A DNA stretch of 64,000 nucleotides from contig NZ_AP025476.1 of the NCBI RefSeq assembly GCF_024347415.1, forward strand, positions 186,001-250,000. The letters run 5' to 3'. This DNA is from Vibrio crassostreae (lineage in GTDB: Bacteria > Pseudomonadota > Gammaproteobacteria > Enterobacterales > Vibrionaceae). How positions within the stretch are numbered: position 1 is the first letter of the stretch; every line of letters starts with the position of its first letter. Under the pieces are notes generated by a model. It was not told the origin of the DNA, ran no database searches, and saw only the letters and a program-made list of their open reading frames with translations. This document shows, one piece after another, positions 54,787-64,000 of the stretch. Position numbers and translations under genes: made by a program.

Positions 54787-54832
54787 ATATTAATAACAAA
54801 TTAAAGCGCGAATTAAATGTTCGGGTTATCTT

Positions 54833-54862
54833 TTGCAAGTTCTCTTTGCGAATTTAAATAAT
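54833..54862 (+). promoter_or_regulatory. Candidate promoter of the pglF/wbpM-like gene
   Basis: TTGCAA and AATAAT, 18 bp apart, 65 bp before the ATG and downstream of the operon 2 terminator. It matches the sigma-70 consensus at four to five positions in each box. Confidence 0.45.
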
Positions 54863-54926
54863 GTTCAACACATCCACTCATGCAGTTTTTGTGGTTTATT
54901 AAATACTCATAAATAAGAATAACTTT

Positions 54927-56864
54927 ATGCAACGTCTAAACTTCATATGGTACCTTTCTCGTTTTAAAAAGCGGGTTATCAGTGTTTCTATTGATGCTTT
55001 ACTCATTATATTCTCTCTGCACATTGCGTTGTGGACAAGGCTAGGTGATTTCCAATTTTTGAATGATGGCGATAATTTATTACTGACAGGCTTAACAGTA
55101 ATAATGACGGTGCTTATTTTTACTAAATTAGGGCTTTATCGCGCAGTACTTAGGTATCTCACCTTTCAAGCGCTGTTTGTGGTAACGGCAGGCGCAATAT
55201 TGTCGGCAATCTCTTTGGCTCTGTTTGCGTATTACCTGCAAGAACCAGTCCCTCGTACGGTGCCTATTATTTACGGTGCTTATTTAGCTTTGTTATGTGG
55301 CGGCTCTCGTTTGGTGGTTCGCAATCTTGTCGCGACGACATCGAAAGATTCACGTCAAGAAGTATTAATTTACGGTGCGGGCTCAGGCGGCCGACAATTG
55401 GCTGTCGCGTTAAGAGCGTCTGAAAACTATCGAGTACGCGCGTTCATTGATGAAGATAAAACGCTCACCAATACGATGATTTTGGGTTTGCCCGTTATTG
55501 TATTAGACAAAGCGGAAAGGTTGATTGAGAAGCACGATGTTTCTAAAATCTTGCTCGCGATCCCAAGCGCTTCTCGCGCTCGCCGTAAGCAAGTATTGGA
55601 TTTGCTGGCGCAGCTGCCCGTTGAGATTCAAACCGTTCCTGAAATGGCGGATATTGTGTCAGGTAAAGCAAAGATTGATGAGCTTACCGATGTACCTATT
55701 GAAGATTTGCTCGGTCGTGATGCGGTTGCGCCTCAGCAGGTTCTGATGGAAGCCAATATCAAAGGAAAAGTGGTGATGGTGACCGGTGCTGGCGGCTCTA
55801 TTGGTTCTGAACTTTGTCGTCAAATCCTTAAACAACAACCTAAAACATTAGTGCTGTTTGAAGTCTCTGAGTTTGGCTTATACCAAATTGATCGTGAGCT
55901 TTCTTTAGTTAAAGAAACCAAAGGTTACGATGTTGAAATCGTGCCTCTACTAGGCTCGGTGCAGCGTTCGCATCGCTTGTTAACCTCAATGCAATCTTTT
56001 GGTGTGCAGACGGTTTATCATGCTGCGGCTTATAAACACGTTCCTCTTGTCGAGTACAACGTTGTCGAAGGTGTGCGTAATAATGTTTACGGCACTTACT
56101 ATACCGCCAAAGCCGCTATTGAAGCGGGTGTTGAATCCTTTGTGCTTATCTCGACAGATAAAGCGGTACGCCCAACTAACGTGATGGGTACCACCAAGCG
56201 TATGGCGGAATTAGGCCTGCAAGCTTTGGCTGAGCAAGAGAACCAAAAAGAGCACGGTACACGTTTCTGTATGGTCCGTTTTGGTAATGTACTTGGCTCG
56301 TCTGGTTCGGTCATTCCTTTGTTTAAAAGGCAGATTAAAGCCGGTGGCCCACTCACTGTGACTCACCGTGATATTACCCGTTTCTTTATGACCATTCCTG
56401 AAGCGGCGCAGCTAGTGATTCAGGCGGGCGCTATGGGTAAAGGCGGTGATGTTTTCGTTCTTGATATGGGGGAATCGGTTAAAATCACAGACTTGGCTGA
56501 AAACTTGATTAACCTTTCTGGCCTGTCGGTTAAGAATGAAGAAAACCCTCATGGTGATATTGAAATCCAATTCTCAGGCCTGCGTCCTGGTGAAAAGCTG
56601 TATGAAGAGTTATTGATTGGTGATAATGTCGCCCCAACCGCTCATGAGCGAATCATGACCGCGCAAGAAGTGTTCTTACCGATTAATGAATATGACACGC
56701 TACTTGAATCTTTGGATTTTGCTTGTCATAACCTACAACATGATACGATTCGCCAGCTTCTTCTCGATGCACCAACCGGGTTTAAGCCGACAGATGGGGT
56801 AGGGGATTTGGTTTGGAATGCTGCTCAGAACCAAGAAGAGCTCCTTCTAGAGCCTAGAGCCTAG
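54927..56864 (+). CDS. Membrane UDP-GlcNAc 4,6-dehydratase (PglF/WbpM/FlaA1 type)
   Basis: A 645-residue nucleoside-diphosphate-sugar dehydratase with four N-terminal transmembrane helices (about 18-130), a Rossmann linker domain (EVLIYGAGSGGRQLAVAL near 146-163) and the catalytic domain (VVMVTGAGGSIGSELCRQI near 283-301; STDKAVRPTNVMGTTKRM near 411-428 with the MGxxK active site). It makes the 4-keto-6-deoxy sugar used by the aminotransferase and acetyltransferase. It follows its own candidate promoter. The last codons and stop lie in a 7-bp tandem repeat. Confidence 0.88.
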   Translation: MQRLNFIWYLSRFKKRVISVSIDALLIIFSLHIALWTRLGDFQFLNDGDNLLLTGLTVIMTVLIFTKLGLYRAVLRYLTFQALFVVTAGAILSAISLALFAYYLQEPVPRTVPIIYGAYLALLCGGSRLVVRNLVATTSKDSRQEVLIYGAGSGGRQLAVALRASENYRVRAFIDEDKTLTNTMILGLPVIVLDKAERLIEKHDVSKILLAIPSASRARRKQVLDLLAQLPVEIQTVPEMADIVSGKAKIDELTDVPIEDLLGRDAVAPQQVLMEANIKGKVVMVTGAGGSIGSELCRQILKQQPKTLVLFEVSEFGLYQIDRELSLVKETKGYDVEIVPLLGSVQRSHRLLTSMQSFGVQTVYHAAAYKHVPLVEYNVVEGVRNNVYGTYYTAKAAIEAGVESFVLISTDKAVRPTNVMGTTKRMAELGLQALAEQENQKEHGTRFCMVRFGNVLGSSGSVIPLFKRQIKAGGPLTVTHRDITRFFMTIPEAAQLVIQAGAMGKGGDVFVLDMGESVKITDLAENLINLSGLSVKNEENPHGDIEIQFSGLRPGEKLYEELLIGDNVAPTAHERIMTAQEVFLPINEYDTLLESLDFACHNLQHDTIRQLLLDAPTGFKPTDGVGDLVWNAAQNQEELLLEPRA

Positions 56865-56875
56865 AGCCTAGAGCC
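56848..56875 (+). repeat. 7-bp simple repeat across the stop codon, (TAGAGCC)4
   Basis: Four exact copies at 56848-56854, 56855-56861, 56862-56868 and 56869-56875. The pglF/wbpM-like gene ends at the TAG of the third copy. As 7 is not a multiple of 3, copy-number change would shift the frame and alter or extend the last residues. Confidence 0.93.
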
Positions 56876-57001
56876 GATATTGGGTTCGGGTATGTGAATT
56901 ATGACTTTCTGTTAGCGTGTTTTTTACACAATTATTTCGAGGATGTTCTGTTTATTGTCCATAATTACTATGAGCTTTAATAGCGATATGAGGCAGTAAT
57001 C

Positions 57002-57184
57002 ATGATAATAGATATTTCATCTAATCAAGAAATTGAAGAAAGTTTGGATCAAATATTGTGGGATGATTTTAGCTTTCAATATGTTACCAACAAAACCACA
57101 GTGATAGAGCAACCAGCGGTGCATGATCTAAAGTCACAGGACGATGATGAAGAGCATGACACTGAAATTAATCTTCTAAACTGA
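57002..57184 (+). CDS. Small acidic hypothetical protein
   Basis: A 60-residue very acidic protein (SSNQEIEESLDQILWDDFSF at the start, SQDDDEEHDTEINLL at the end) with GAGGCAG 6 bp before the ATG. No domain was recognised and there is no membrane segment. It stands alone between the dehydratase and gpmI. It could be a real small protein or a chance ORF. Confidence 0.5.
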   Translation: MIIDISSNQEIEESLDQILWDDFSFQYVTNKTTVIEQPAVHDLKSQDDDEEHDTEINLLN

Positions 57185-57325
57185 AGAGCCGTGAGGCTAC
57201 CGTTGTTGCGCTTTTTCAATATGGATGGTGGGGATATAAGTGTTCATATCCCTACTTTACTCCCTCCTAAAATGACGCTTTTTTTCACATTCGATCATCC
57301 TACCTGCGCCCTTTCTTGATCTTCC

Positions 57326-57363
57326 ACTACAGTTTTGACTGTAAACTGTAGTAAAATTACGCT
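57326..57363 (+). promoter_or_regulatory. Inverted repeat and promoter before gpmI
   Basis: ACTACAGTTT (57326-57335) and AAACTGTAGT (57343-57352) are perfect reverse complements with a 7-bp spacer. A -35-like TTGACT (57335-57340) falls in the spacer, with TACGCT (57358-57363) 17 bp downstream as a weak -10. This suggests an operator at the gpmI promoter. The regulator is not known. Confidence 0.55.
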
Positions 57364-57410
57364 AATTTGTTTTTATACCGATTTATTTTGAATTGAACGA
57401 GGTCAGTCCT

Positions 57411-58943
57411 ATGTCAGCTAAGAAGCCAATGGCTCTAGTGATCCTTGACGGTTACGGTTACCGTGAAGACAACCAAGACAACGCTATCGCGAACGCTAAA
57501 ACACCAGTATTAGACGGTCTTATTGCTAACCAACCTAACACGCTAATCTCGGCTTCTGGCTTAGATGTAGGCCTACCTGATGGTCAAATGGGTAACTCAG
57601 AAGTGGGTCACACCAACATCGGTGCGGGTCGCGTGGTATACCAAGATCTTACTCGTATCACTAAGTCAATTTCAGACGGCGAGTTCGGCCAAACTGAAAC
57701 GCTAGTGAATGCTATCGATAAAGCGGTGAAAGCTGATAAAGCGGTTCACATCATGGGCCTTATGTCTCCAGGTGGCGTTCACTCTCATGAAGATCACATC
57801 TACGCGGCTGTTGAAATGGCAGCAGAGCGTGGTGCAGAGAAAATCTACCTACACGCTTTCCTAGACGGTCGTGATACGCCGCCACGTAGCGCAGAAAACA
57901 CATTGGCACGTTTCCAAGAGCTATTCGCTAAGCTAGGTAAAGGCCGTGTGGCTTCGCTTATTGGTCGTTACTACGCAATGGACCGTGATAACAACTGGGA
58001 TCGCGTTCAAGAATCTTACGACCTACTGACTCAAGCAAAAGCTGAGTTCACATTCGACACAGCAGTAGCTGGCCTAGAAGCGGCTTACGCTCGTGACGAA
58101 AACGATGAGTTCGTTAAAGCGACTGAAATCAAAGCAGAAGGCGAAGAGTCTGCCGCTATCGTTGATGGCGATGCGGTTATCTTCATGAACTACCGTGCCG
58201 ACCGTGCTCGTGAAATCACGCGTGCATTCGTTCCTGATTTCGACGGCTTTGCTCGTAACGTATTCCCAGCGATCGACTTTGTGATGCTGACTCAATACGC
58301 TGCAGACATCCCACTTCTTTGTGCATTCCCACCGGCTTCTCTAGAGAACACCTACGGTGAGTGGCTATCGAAAGAAGGCAAAACGCAGCTACGCATCTCT
58401 GAAACAGAGAAATACGCGCACGTGACGTTCTTCTTCAACGGCGGTAAAGAAGACGAGTTCGAAGGCGAAGAGCGTCAGCTTGTTGCTTCTCCAAAAGTAG
58501 CTACGTACGACCTACAGCCAGAAATGAGCGCACCAGAGCTCACTGAAAAGCTTGTTGCAGCAATCAAAGGCGGCAAATACGACGCTATCGTTTGTAACTT
58601 CCCTAACTGTGACATGGTTGGCCACACTGGCGTTTACGATGCAGCGGTTAAAGCGGTAGAGTCGCTAGACGAATGTCTTGGTAAAGTAGTTGAAGCAATC
58701 AAAGAAGCTGATGGCCAACTGCTTATCACCGCAGACCACGGTAACGCGGAAATGATGGTAAACCCAGAAACGGGCGGCATCCACACGGCGCACACTAACC
58801 TACCAGTGCCACTTATCTACGTAGGCAACAAAGACGTTGAGTTCAAAGAAGGCGGTAAGCTGTCTGACCTTGCACCAACGATGCTTTCTCTGTCTGGTAT
58901 TGATATCCCAGCTGAAATGTCAGGTGACGTGATCGTTAAGTAG
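57411..58943 (+). CDS. gpmI: 2,3-bisphosphoglycerate-independent phosphoglycerate mutase
   Basis: A 510-residue Mn-dependent glycolytic enzyme (GpmI, also GpmM). The metal and nucleophile region [19 protein letters not shown] (near 57-75, catalytic Ser in GNSEVGH), HLFDGRDTPP-like [20 protein letters not shown] region and [11 protein letters not shown] near 440-450 are typical. The ATG at 57411 has GAGG at the right distance and gives the family length; the frame is open 18 bp further. Strong codon bias marks it as highly expressed. Confidence 0.95.
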   Translation: MSAKKPMALVILDGYGYREDNQDNAIANAKTPVLDGLIANQPNTLISASGLDVGLPDGQMGNSEVGHTNIGAGRVVYQDLTRITKSISDGEFGQTETLVNAIDKAVKADKAVHIMGLMSPGGVHSHEDHIYAAVEMAAERGAEKIYLHAFLDGRDTPPRSAENTLARFQELFAKLGKGRVASLIGRYYAMDRDNNWDRVQESYDLLTQAKAEFTFDTAVAGLEAAYARDENDEFVKATEIKAEGEESAAIVDGDAVIFMNYRADRAREITRAFVPDFDGFARNVFPAIDFVMLTQYAADIPLLCAFPPASLENTYGEWLSKEGKTQLRISETEKYAHVTFFFNGGKEDEFEGEERQLVASPKVATYDLQPEMSAPELTEKLVAAIKGGKYDAIVCNFPNCDMVGHTGVYDAAVKAVESLDECLGKVVEAIKEADGQLLITADHGNAEMMVNPETGGIHTAHTNLPVPLIYVGNKDVEFKEGGKLSDLAPTMLSLSGIDIPAEMSGDVIVK

Positions 58944-59000
58944 TTAGTAGTTAAATAATGGTTTGGCTCAGCGGTTCACGTTGAGCTTTAACGATTTTGA

Positions 59001-59030
59001 AAGCCCGCACTTTAAAGTGCGGGCTTTTTT
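59001..59030 (+). terminator. Rho-independent terminator of gpmI
   Basis: A perfect 13-bp stem, AAGCCCGCACTTT with AAAGTGCGGGCTT, directly followed by a T run, 57 bp after the gpmI stop. Confidence 0.95.
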
Positions 59031-59161
59031 ATAGATGCGAGATACGAGTAAACGAGTAGCGAAGAGCTTTAAGGGCAGATTCGGGATTCGGGATTCGGGT
59101 AATCGAGATGCGAAGAGCTTAAGAGCAGATGAGGGATACGGGGGAATAGAGATTCGCAGAG
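59031..59161 (+). repeat. 43-bp family copies after the gpmI terminator
   Basis: About three diverged copies in plus orientation, starting right at the end of the terminator T run (ATAGATGCGAGATACGAGTA) and ending 8 bp from the toxin stop. An internal GATTCGG triplication is present. Confidence 0.78.
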
Positions 59162-59168
59162 CTAAACG

Positions 59169-59516
59169 CTATTTGTAGAGTATGCAGTGTTGAATGAGCA
59201 GTTGTTCTAAGTTTTGTTTTTGCAATGCGATCACATCTACAATTACTCTCGTTTCTTTCGGATGAGCTGTCGGTAACGTTCGGTAGATAATACGAAAACT
59301 ATCGAGGTGAAATTCGCGAAAGTTTTTCACTCCGAGTTCTAGTAGAGAAGGGGCAATGTTTGCAGCATGAGGGTTATCAGAGACTAAGGCTTCAAATCGG
59401 TCGAGAAGAGCTTCTATGCGTTCAATGACAGACTCTTCACTCGAATAATCACTTAAGTAATTAATTAAAGCATCAAGTAATTGTTCAAAGGTGTCTGTGT
59501 ACTCGATGGTGGTCAT
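59169..59516 (-). CDS. RelE/ParE-superfamily toxin
   Basis: A 115-residue protein with the RelE/ParE fold: helical N-terminus (TDTFEQLLDALINYL), then VKNFREFHLDSFRIIYRTL near 63-81 and TRVIVDVIALQKQNLEQLL near 91-109, which match the strand-loop-strand of these toxins. It starts 1 bp after the antitoxin stop, the usual antitoxin-toxin order. Whether it cuts mRNA or inhibits gyrase cannot be told. Confidence 0.8.
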   Translation of the reverse strand: MTTIEYTDTFEQLLDALINYLSDYSSEESVIERIEALLDRFEALVSDNPHAANIAPSLLELGVKNFREFHLDSFRIIYRTLPTAHPKETRVIVDVIALQKQNLEQLLIQHCILYK

Positions 59517-59517
59517 A

Positions 59518-59769
59518 TTATTGAACCGATTGTTTACGCTTTGCCAGTTTATCTCGAATCTGAGAGCTGGAGTTTACTCGGCCATATTTTTCATCATCAA
59601 TAGAAAACGACAATAGTTTCATTAGCGCTATAGCTTCATCTCTACGCTTTCGATCTTCATAAGATTCAATCGTATAAGCGGGTTTACCATTTTGAGTAAT
59701 GGTCATAGGCTCCGATAAATCGAGGTTAGCCGCGTGCTTTTTTAAGTAACTTATCGTTTCAGTGGACAT
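59518..59769 (-). CDS. Phd/YefM-type antitoxin
   Basis: An 83-residue antitoxin. ETISYLKKHAANLDLSEPMT and ITQNGKPAYTIESYEDRKRR (22-41) are the Phd/YefM DNA-binding half; the C-terminal half is the toxin-neutralising tail. The second of two close ATGs (59769) is better spaced from AAGAGA; the first (59775) is possible. A palindrome lies 34 bp upstream. Confidence 0.8.
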   Translation of the reverse strand: MSTETISYLKKHAANLDLSEPMTITQNGKPAYTIESYEDRKRRDEAIALMKLLSFSIDDEKYGRVNSSSQIRDKLAKRKQSVQ

Positions 59770-59802
59770 TATCATTATCTCTTAATGTGGAAGTTTAAAT
59801 GT

Positions 59803-59818
59803 AGACTATATTTAGTCT
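59803..59818. promoter_or_regulatory. Palindrome before the toxin-antitoxin pair
   Basis: AGACTA and TAGTCT with a 4-bp centre; the minus strand reads TATAGT across it, a good -10 box. Likely operator for antitoxin autorepression, by position only. Confidence 0.5.
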
Positions 59819-59877
59819 GATGACAACGGCACTTCTTGATGGTGAACTTTTATATTATCGATCTAGCGTGATAAGGC

Positions 59878-60363
59878 TTATTGCGTTCTATCTATAACCG
59901 AACGCTCAAAGTCGAGTAACCACTCTTTGCGGTTCATGCCACCGGTGTAGCCAGTTAATGTCCCATTTGCACCAATCACTCGGTGACATGGGACTACGAT
60001 GCTAAACGGGTTCTTGCCGTTCGCACCACCCACAGCTCTTACTGCTTTTGGGTTATTCATTCTTTTCGCTTGTTCACCGTAACTAATGGTTTCGCCATAA
60101 GGAATAGAAGTGAGAGCCCGCCAAGCCGATTTTTGAAAGTCCGTGCCTTTTGTCGCTCTCAATGGCAAATCAAATTCAGTTCGTTGACCTGCGAAGTACT
60201 CATCTAACTGTTTCGCTGCCAGTTGGCAAAGGTCATCTGGATTGCTAATCATTAGCTCTTCATGATTGATATGGTCAATTTCAATAATCGACACACCATT
60301 GCTCACAATGATCATTTTGCCTATCGGTGCGTCATAAAGCATTTTGTAAGTGGTGTCTTCCAT
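59878..60363 (-). CDS. ogt: Methylated-DNA-protein cysteine methyltransferase
   Basis: A 161-residue suicide DNA-repair protein that removes methyl groups from O6-methylguanine. The acceptor Cys126 lies in [11 protein letters not shown]; the N-terminal domain and the helix-turn-helix region [15 protein letters not shown] near 89-103 are as in Ogt. AGGAAG ribosome site 5 bp before the ATG. Confidence 0.93.
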   Translation of the reverse strand: MEDTTYKMLYDAPIGKMIIVSNGVSIIEIDHINHEELMISNPDDLCQLAAKQLDEYFAGQRTEFDLPLRATKGTDFQKSAWRALTSIPYGETISYGEQAKRMNNPKAVRAVGGANGKNPFSIVVPCHRVIGANGTLTGYTGGMNRKEWLLDFERSVIDRTQ

Positions 60364-60388
60364 GTCATCTTCCTTTTTTTAGTCTTTT

Positions 60389-60447
60389 TCTGCTCTCAAG
60401 CTCTTATATCTTTTCGCATCTCGATTACTCGCATCCCGTATCTGCTT
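60389..60447 (-). repeat. 43-bp family repeat overlapping the MATE gene 3' end
   Basis: One to two copies in minus orientation. The last codons of the MATE gene (KADTGCE and stop) are read from the repeat: AAAGCAGATACGGGATGC then GAGTAA, so the stop is supplied by the repeat itself. The remainder extends toward ogt. Confidence 0.82.
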
Positions 60448-61768
60448 TCCCCCTAACACGAAGTGCAAAGCAATACCCCGAAATTCCACCCATTATGTTT
60501 CCTAAAGCTAGGCCTATAAACAGCCCTTCGACGCCATCGATTTGGCTACCTACCCAAGCGAACGGCAAGGTAAATACAAACAGACGCATGAAGCTCCATT
60601 GAAAGGCTTTGAGTGGTTGGTGCATCGCATTCATGGCACTGATCAGCATCATTACAATGCCTTGGAATCCATAGCTAAACGGGACAACTAACAGGTAATG
60701 CCACAAGATGCCTCGTACGGATTCTTCTTGAGAAAAGAGGGCAGCCAAAGGGATGCTCAATGGCACCATCATTAAGAAAATCAAACCCTGAAATAGCACA
60801 GCAAAACGCATGCTTAAGAACAGGGCTTTGAAACTGCGCTGTGGATTATTAGCACCAAAGTTTTGCGCCATAAAAGGCGTGAGAGCAGAGGTTAAAGACA
60901 TCAATACGATGATCAGAATCGATTCAATACGTTGGGCAGCTCCGTAAGCCGCCACTGCTTCGGTCCCTTGGTTGGCTAGCATCATCATAATAATGGCACC
61001 AGCAAGTGGATTTAGCGCATTGGAAAGAGCGGCGGGTGTGCCGATGGTTAAGATCTGTTTCCAGTCACTGATGATGCTTTTTGGTTTGGGCGGAGCAAGT
61101 AGCTTTTCTCGTATGGTTAACACATAAAGTGAGCCACATAAAGCACCAAACCAACTGAATCCGCTAGCAATGGCTGCACCTTGAATTCCTAGTTCAGGAA
61201 AAGGCCCGTAACCGAAGATCAGCAGCGGGTCGAGAATGCCGTTAATCAGGCCGGCCAGCATCATGATCTTAGCGGGGGTTTTTGTATCACCACTCGCTCG
61301 TATTGCGCTATTACCTGCCATTGGAATAACAAGTAGTGGAATAGCTAAATACCAGACCGTCATATATTCAGAGATTAGTGGTAGTAACTCTGGTTCTGCC
61401 CCCAATAAGGCGAACATGGGTTCAAGCGTTACAAGCCCCAGAGTTGATGCAAAACCAACAAGCAACACCGCAAGCAGCAAACCGTGACAAGTAAAGCGAG
61501 CCGCATTTTGCGCGCAACCTTGACCAAGCAAGCGTCCAATACACGTTGATAAGCCAATGCCTATACCCATGGTAATGCAGTTGATGGCAAAGGTGACAGG
61601 GAAGGTGAAGCTCACCGCAGCAAGGGCTTGGGTACCCAGTAATGAGATAAAGAAAGTATCGACAAGGTTAAACATCAAGATCGCCACCATACCGAATATG
61701 GTCGGTATGGTCATAGTGCGCAGAGTGTCTGCTATCGGGGCTGTAAGAAGCCCGTGTTTATCTTGCAT
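60425..61768 (-). CDS. MATE-family efflux transporter
   Basis: A 447-residue multidrug-and-toxin-extrusion transporter with 12 predicted helices. The start TLRTMTIPTIFGMVAILMF and NLVDTFFISLLGTQALAAVS are typical of the first two helices; YGAAQRIESILIIVLMSL opens the second half. Na+ or H+ coupling and the drug are unknown. The C-terminus ends inside a repeat copy, which may have replaced the original ending. Confidence 0.87.
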   Translation of the reverse strand: MQDKHGLLTAPIADTLRTMTIPTIFGMVAILMFNLVDTFFISLLGTQALAAVSFTFPVTFAINCITMGIGIGLSTCIGRLLGQGCAQNAARFTCHGLLLAVLLVGFASTLGLVTLEPMFALLGAEPELLPLISEYMTVWYLAIPLLVIPMAGNSAIRASGDTKTPAKIMMLAGLINGILDPLLIFGYGPFPELGIQGAAIASGFSWFGALCGSLYVLTIREKLLAPPKPKSIISDWKQILTIGTPAALSNALNPLAGAIIMMMLANQGTEAVAAYGAAQRIESILIIVLMSLTSALTPFMAQNFGANNPQRSFKALFLSMRFAVLFQGLIFLMMVPLSIPLAALFSQEESVRGILWHYLLVVPFSYGFQGIVMMLISAMNAMHQPLKAFQWSFMRLFVFTLPFAWVGSQIDGVEGLFIGLALGNIMGGISGYCFALRVRGKADTGCE

Positions 61769-61827
61769 GTAAAACGCCAGCTGAAACGAAAGGAGTAGGA
61801 TAAACAGATGTGGCTTGGAAAGAAAGA

Positions 61828-62018
61828 AAAGCAGATGCGAGATGCGGGTAAACGAGTATCGAAGAGCTAAAAGCGGAAAAAGAGATGCAGCCTTCTTTTG
61901 TTTTATCCCTGACAGTTACACAGGATTATTCGCAGGGGCGTTTTTGCTTTTCGTATCTCGCATCCCGTTTACTCGTATCTGCTCTCAAGTCTATTCGCAT
62001 CCCGTATCTGCCCCTTAG
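61828..62018. repeat. Inverted pair of 43-bp family copies before groES
   Basis: A plus-oriented copy (61828-61870, GCAGATGCGAGATGCGGGTA) and minus-oriented copies (61945-62017, ending CGTATCTGCCCCTTA) face each other across a 75-bp spacer. They fill the region between the MATE start and the groES promoter; no gene is seen. Confidence 0.75.
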
Positions 62019-62033
62019 ATCACAATTTTTCCC

Positions 62034-62070
62034 TTTCACCCCTTGGGATCTTTCACATCGCCCCAACATA
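62034..62070 (+). promoter_or_regulatory. Sigma-32 heat-shock promoter of groESL
   Basis: The -35 region TTTCACCCCTTGGGA (62034-62048) and -10 region CCCCAACATA (62061-62070), 12 bp apart, match the sigma-32 pattern (CTTGAA and CCCCAT-rich) and stand 67 bp before groES. Confidence 0.75.
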
Positions 62071-62136
62071 CTCTTTAACCCCATGCCAATCGTGGCAACT
62101 ATCAAATTAAATGGAAATTATCAGGAGATCTGACCG

Positions 62137-62427
62137 ATGAATATCCGTCCTCTACACGACCGAGTTATCGTTGAGCGCCAAGAAGTTGAATCTAAATCTG
62201 CTGGTGGCATCGTTCTAACTGGTTCTGCCGCTGAAAAATCAACTCGCGGTGTAATTCTAGCTGTTGGCAAAGGCCGCATTCTAGAAAACGGTTCAGTACA
62301 ACCATTGGACGTTAAAGTTGGCGACACTGTTATCTTCGCTGAAGGCTACGGCACTAAATCTGAAAAAATCGACGGCAAAGAAGTTCTGATCATGTCTGAA
62401 AACGACATCATGGCAATCGTTGAGTAA
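62137..62427 (+). CDS. groES: Co-chaperonin GroES
   Basis: A 96-residue GroES, the heptameric lid of Gro[22 protein letters not shown] (2-21), the mobile loop [15 protein letters not shown] near 21-35, and the C-terminal [16 protein letters not shown] match. CAGGAGAT ribosome site. Followed by groEL after 51 bp. Confidence 0.97.
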   Translation: MNIRPLHDRVIVERQEVESKSAGGIVLTGSAAEKSTRGVILAVGKGRILENGSVQPLDVKVGDTVIFAEGYGTKSEKIDGKEVLIMSENDIMAIVE

Positions 62428-62454
62428 TCCGACCCATAAAACTGAACTGACTGA

Positions 62455-64000
<1,546 letters not shown>

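Noticed and set aside
54669..54857. A 62-codon ORF starting in the ATTGGCTT repeat
   Set aside because: It crosses the operon 2 terminator and the candidate promoter and has no ribosome site or protein-like pattern.
61815..62133. Short ORFs with recurring peptides such as YSHPVSA in several repeat groups
   Set aside because: The same peptide appears wherever the DNA repeat is read in one frame; they lack ribosome sites and are translations of the repeat family.

Overview
Organism: The window is a chromosomal segment of a gammaproteobacterium, almost certainly a marine Vibrio and probably of the Splendidus clade. The housekeeping genes hldD, envC, cysE, gpsA, secB, gpmI and groESL are typically vibrio-like, base composition is about 40-45% G+C, and surface-glycan loci sit beside hldD and gpmI. 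The species is an inference from remembered protein resemblance; no search was run. Layout: (1) 1-6.2 kb is lipopolysaccharide core and lipid A: a partial GT52-like gene, a GT25 glycosyltransferase, the O-antigen ligase WaaL, a late lipid A acyltransferase and hldD on the minus strand, then ugd on plus. (2) 6.2-12 kb is housekeeping: a TetR regulator with a perfect inverted repeat before it, then envC, cysE, gpsA, secB and a membrane rhodanese (yibN) on minus. (3) 12.3-24.8 kb is glycan operon 1, behind an ops/JUMPstart element: fnlA-fnlB-fnlC (UDP-L-FucNAc), three GT4 enzymes, Wzx, an EpsG-like Wzy, a CapA-like metallophosphatase, a CapK/PaaK-like adenylate-forming enzyme and a GT2. Convergent wecA and then wzz follow. 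(4) 28.6-36.8 kb is export: an outer-membrane barrel, a lipoprotein, a YjbH-domain protein, a second ops element, then wza-wzb-wzc. (5) 37-40.3 kb is a small phage-like island: 3TM holin, Amidase_2 lysin, an unknown gene, a replication-type winged-helix protein and a small unknown. (6) 40.4-56.9 kb is glycan operon 2, behind a third ops element: UDP-HexNAc dehydrogenase, Wzx, GTs, Wzy, a second fnlABC set, a WbuB-like GT, then pglC-, pglD-, pglE- and pglF/wbpM-like genes. (7) 57-64 kb is gpmI, a Phd/RelE-type toxin-antitoxin pair, an Ogt-type methyltransferase, a MATE transporter, groES and the first part of groEL. How the genes work together: Two complete Wzx/Wzy glycan pathways lie side by side. 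Operon 1 has no phosphoglycosyltransferase of its own and probably starts on WecA-made Und-PP-GlcNAc, with Wzz setting length and WaaL joining the chain to core-lipid A (O antigen). Operon 2 carries its own PglC-type initiator with dehydratase, aminotransferase and acetyltransferase for a bacillosamine-type sugar, and probably exports through Wza-Wzb-Wzc (capsule). Both encode UDP-L-FucNAc synthesis, from two diverged fnlABC copies. Three ops elements imply RfaH-dependent antitermination of all three long transcripts. Structure not explained by genes: a family of direct repeats of about 43 bp that begins at or in the stop codon of at least seven unrelated genes; a phase-locked array of 16-bp units upstream of the yjbH-like gene; a 123-bp two-hairpin element; 8-bp and 7-bp simple repeats flanking the pglF/wbpM-like gene; and several perfect inverted repeats at promoters or between genes.
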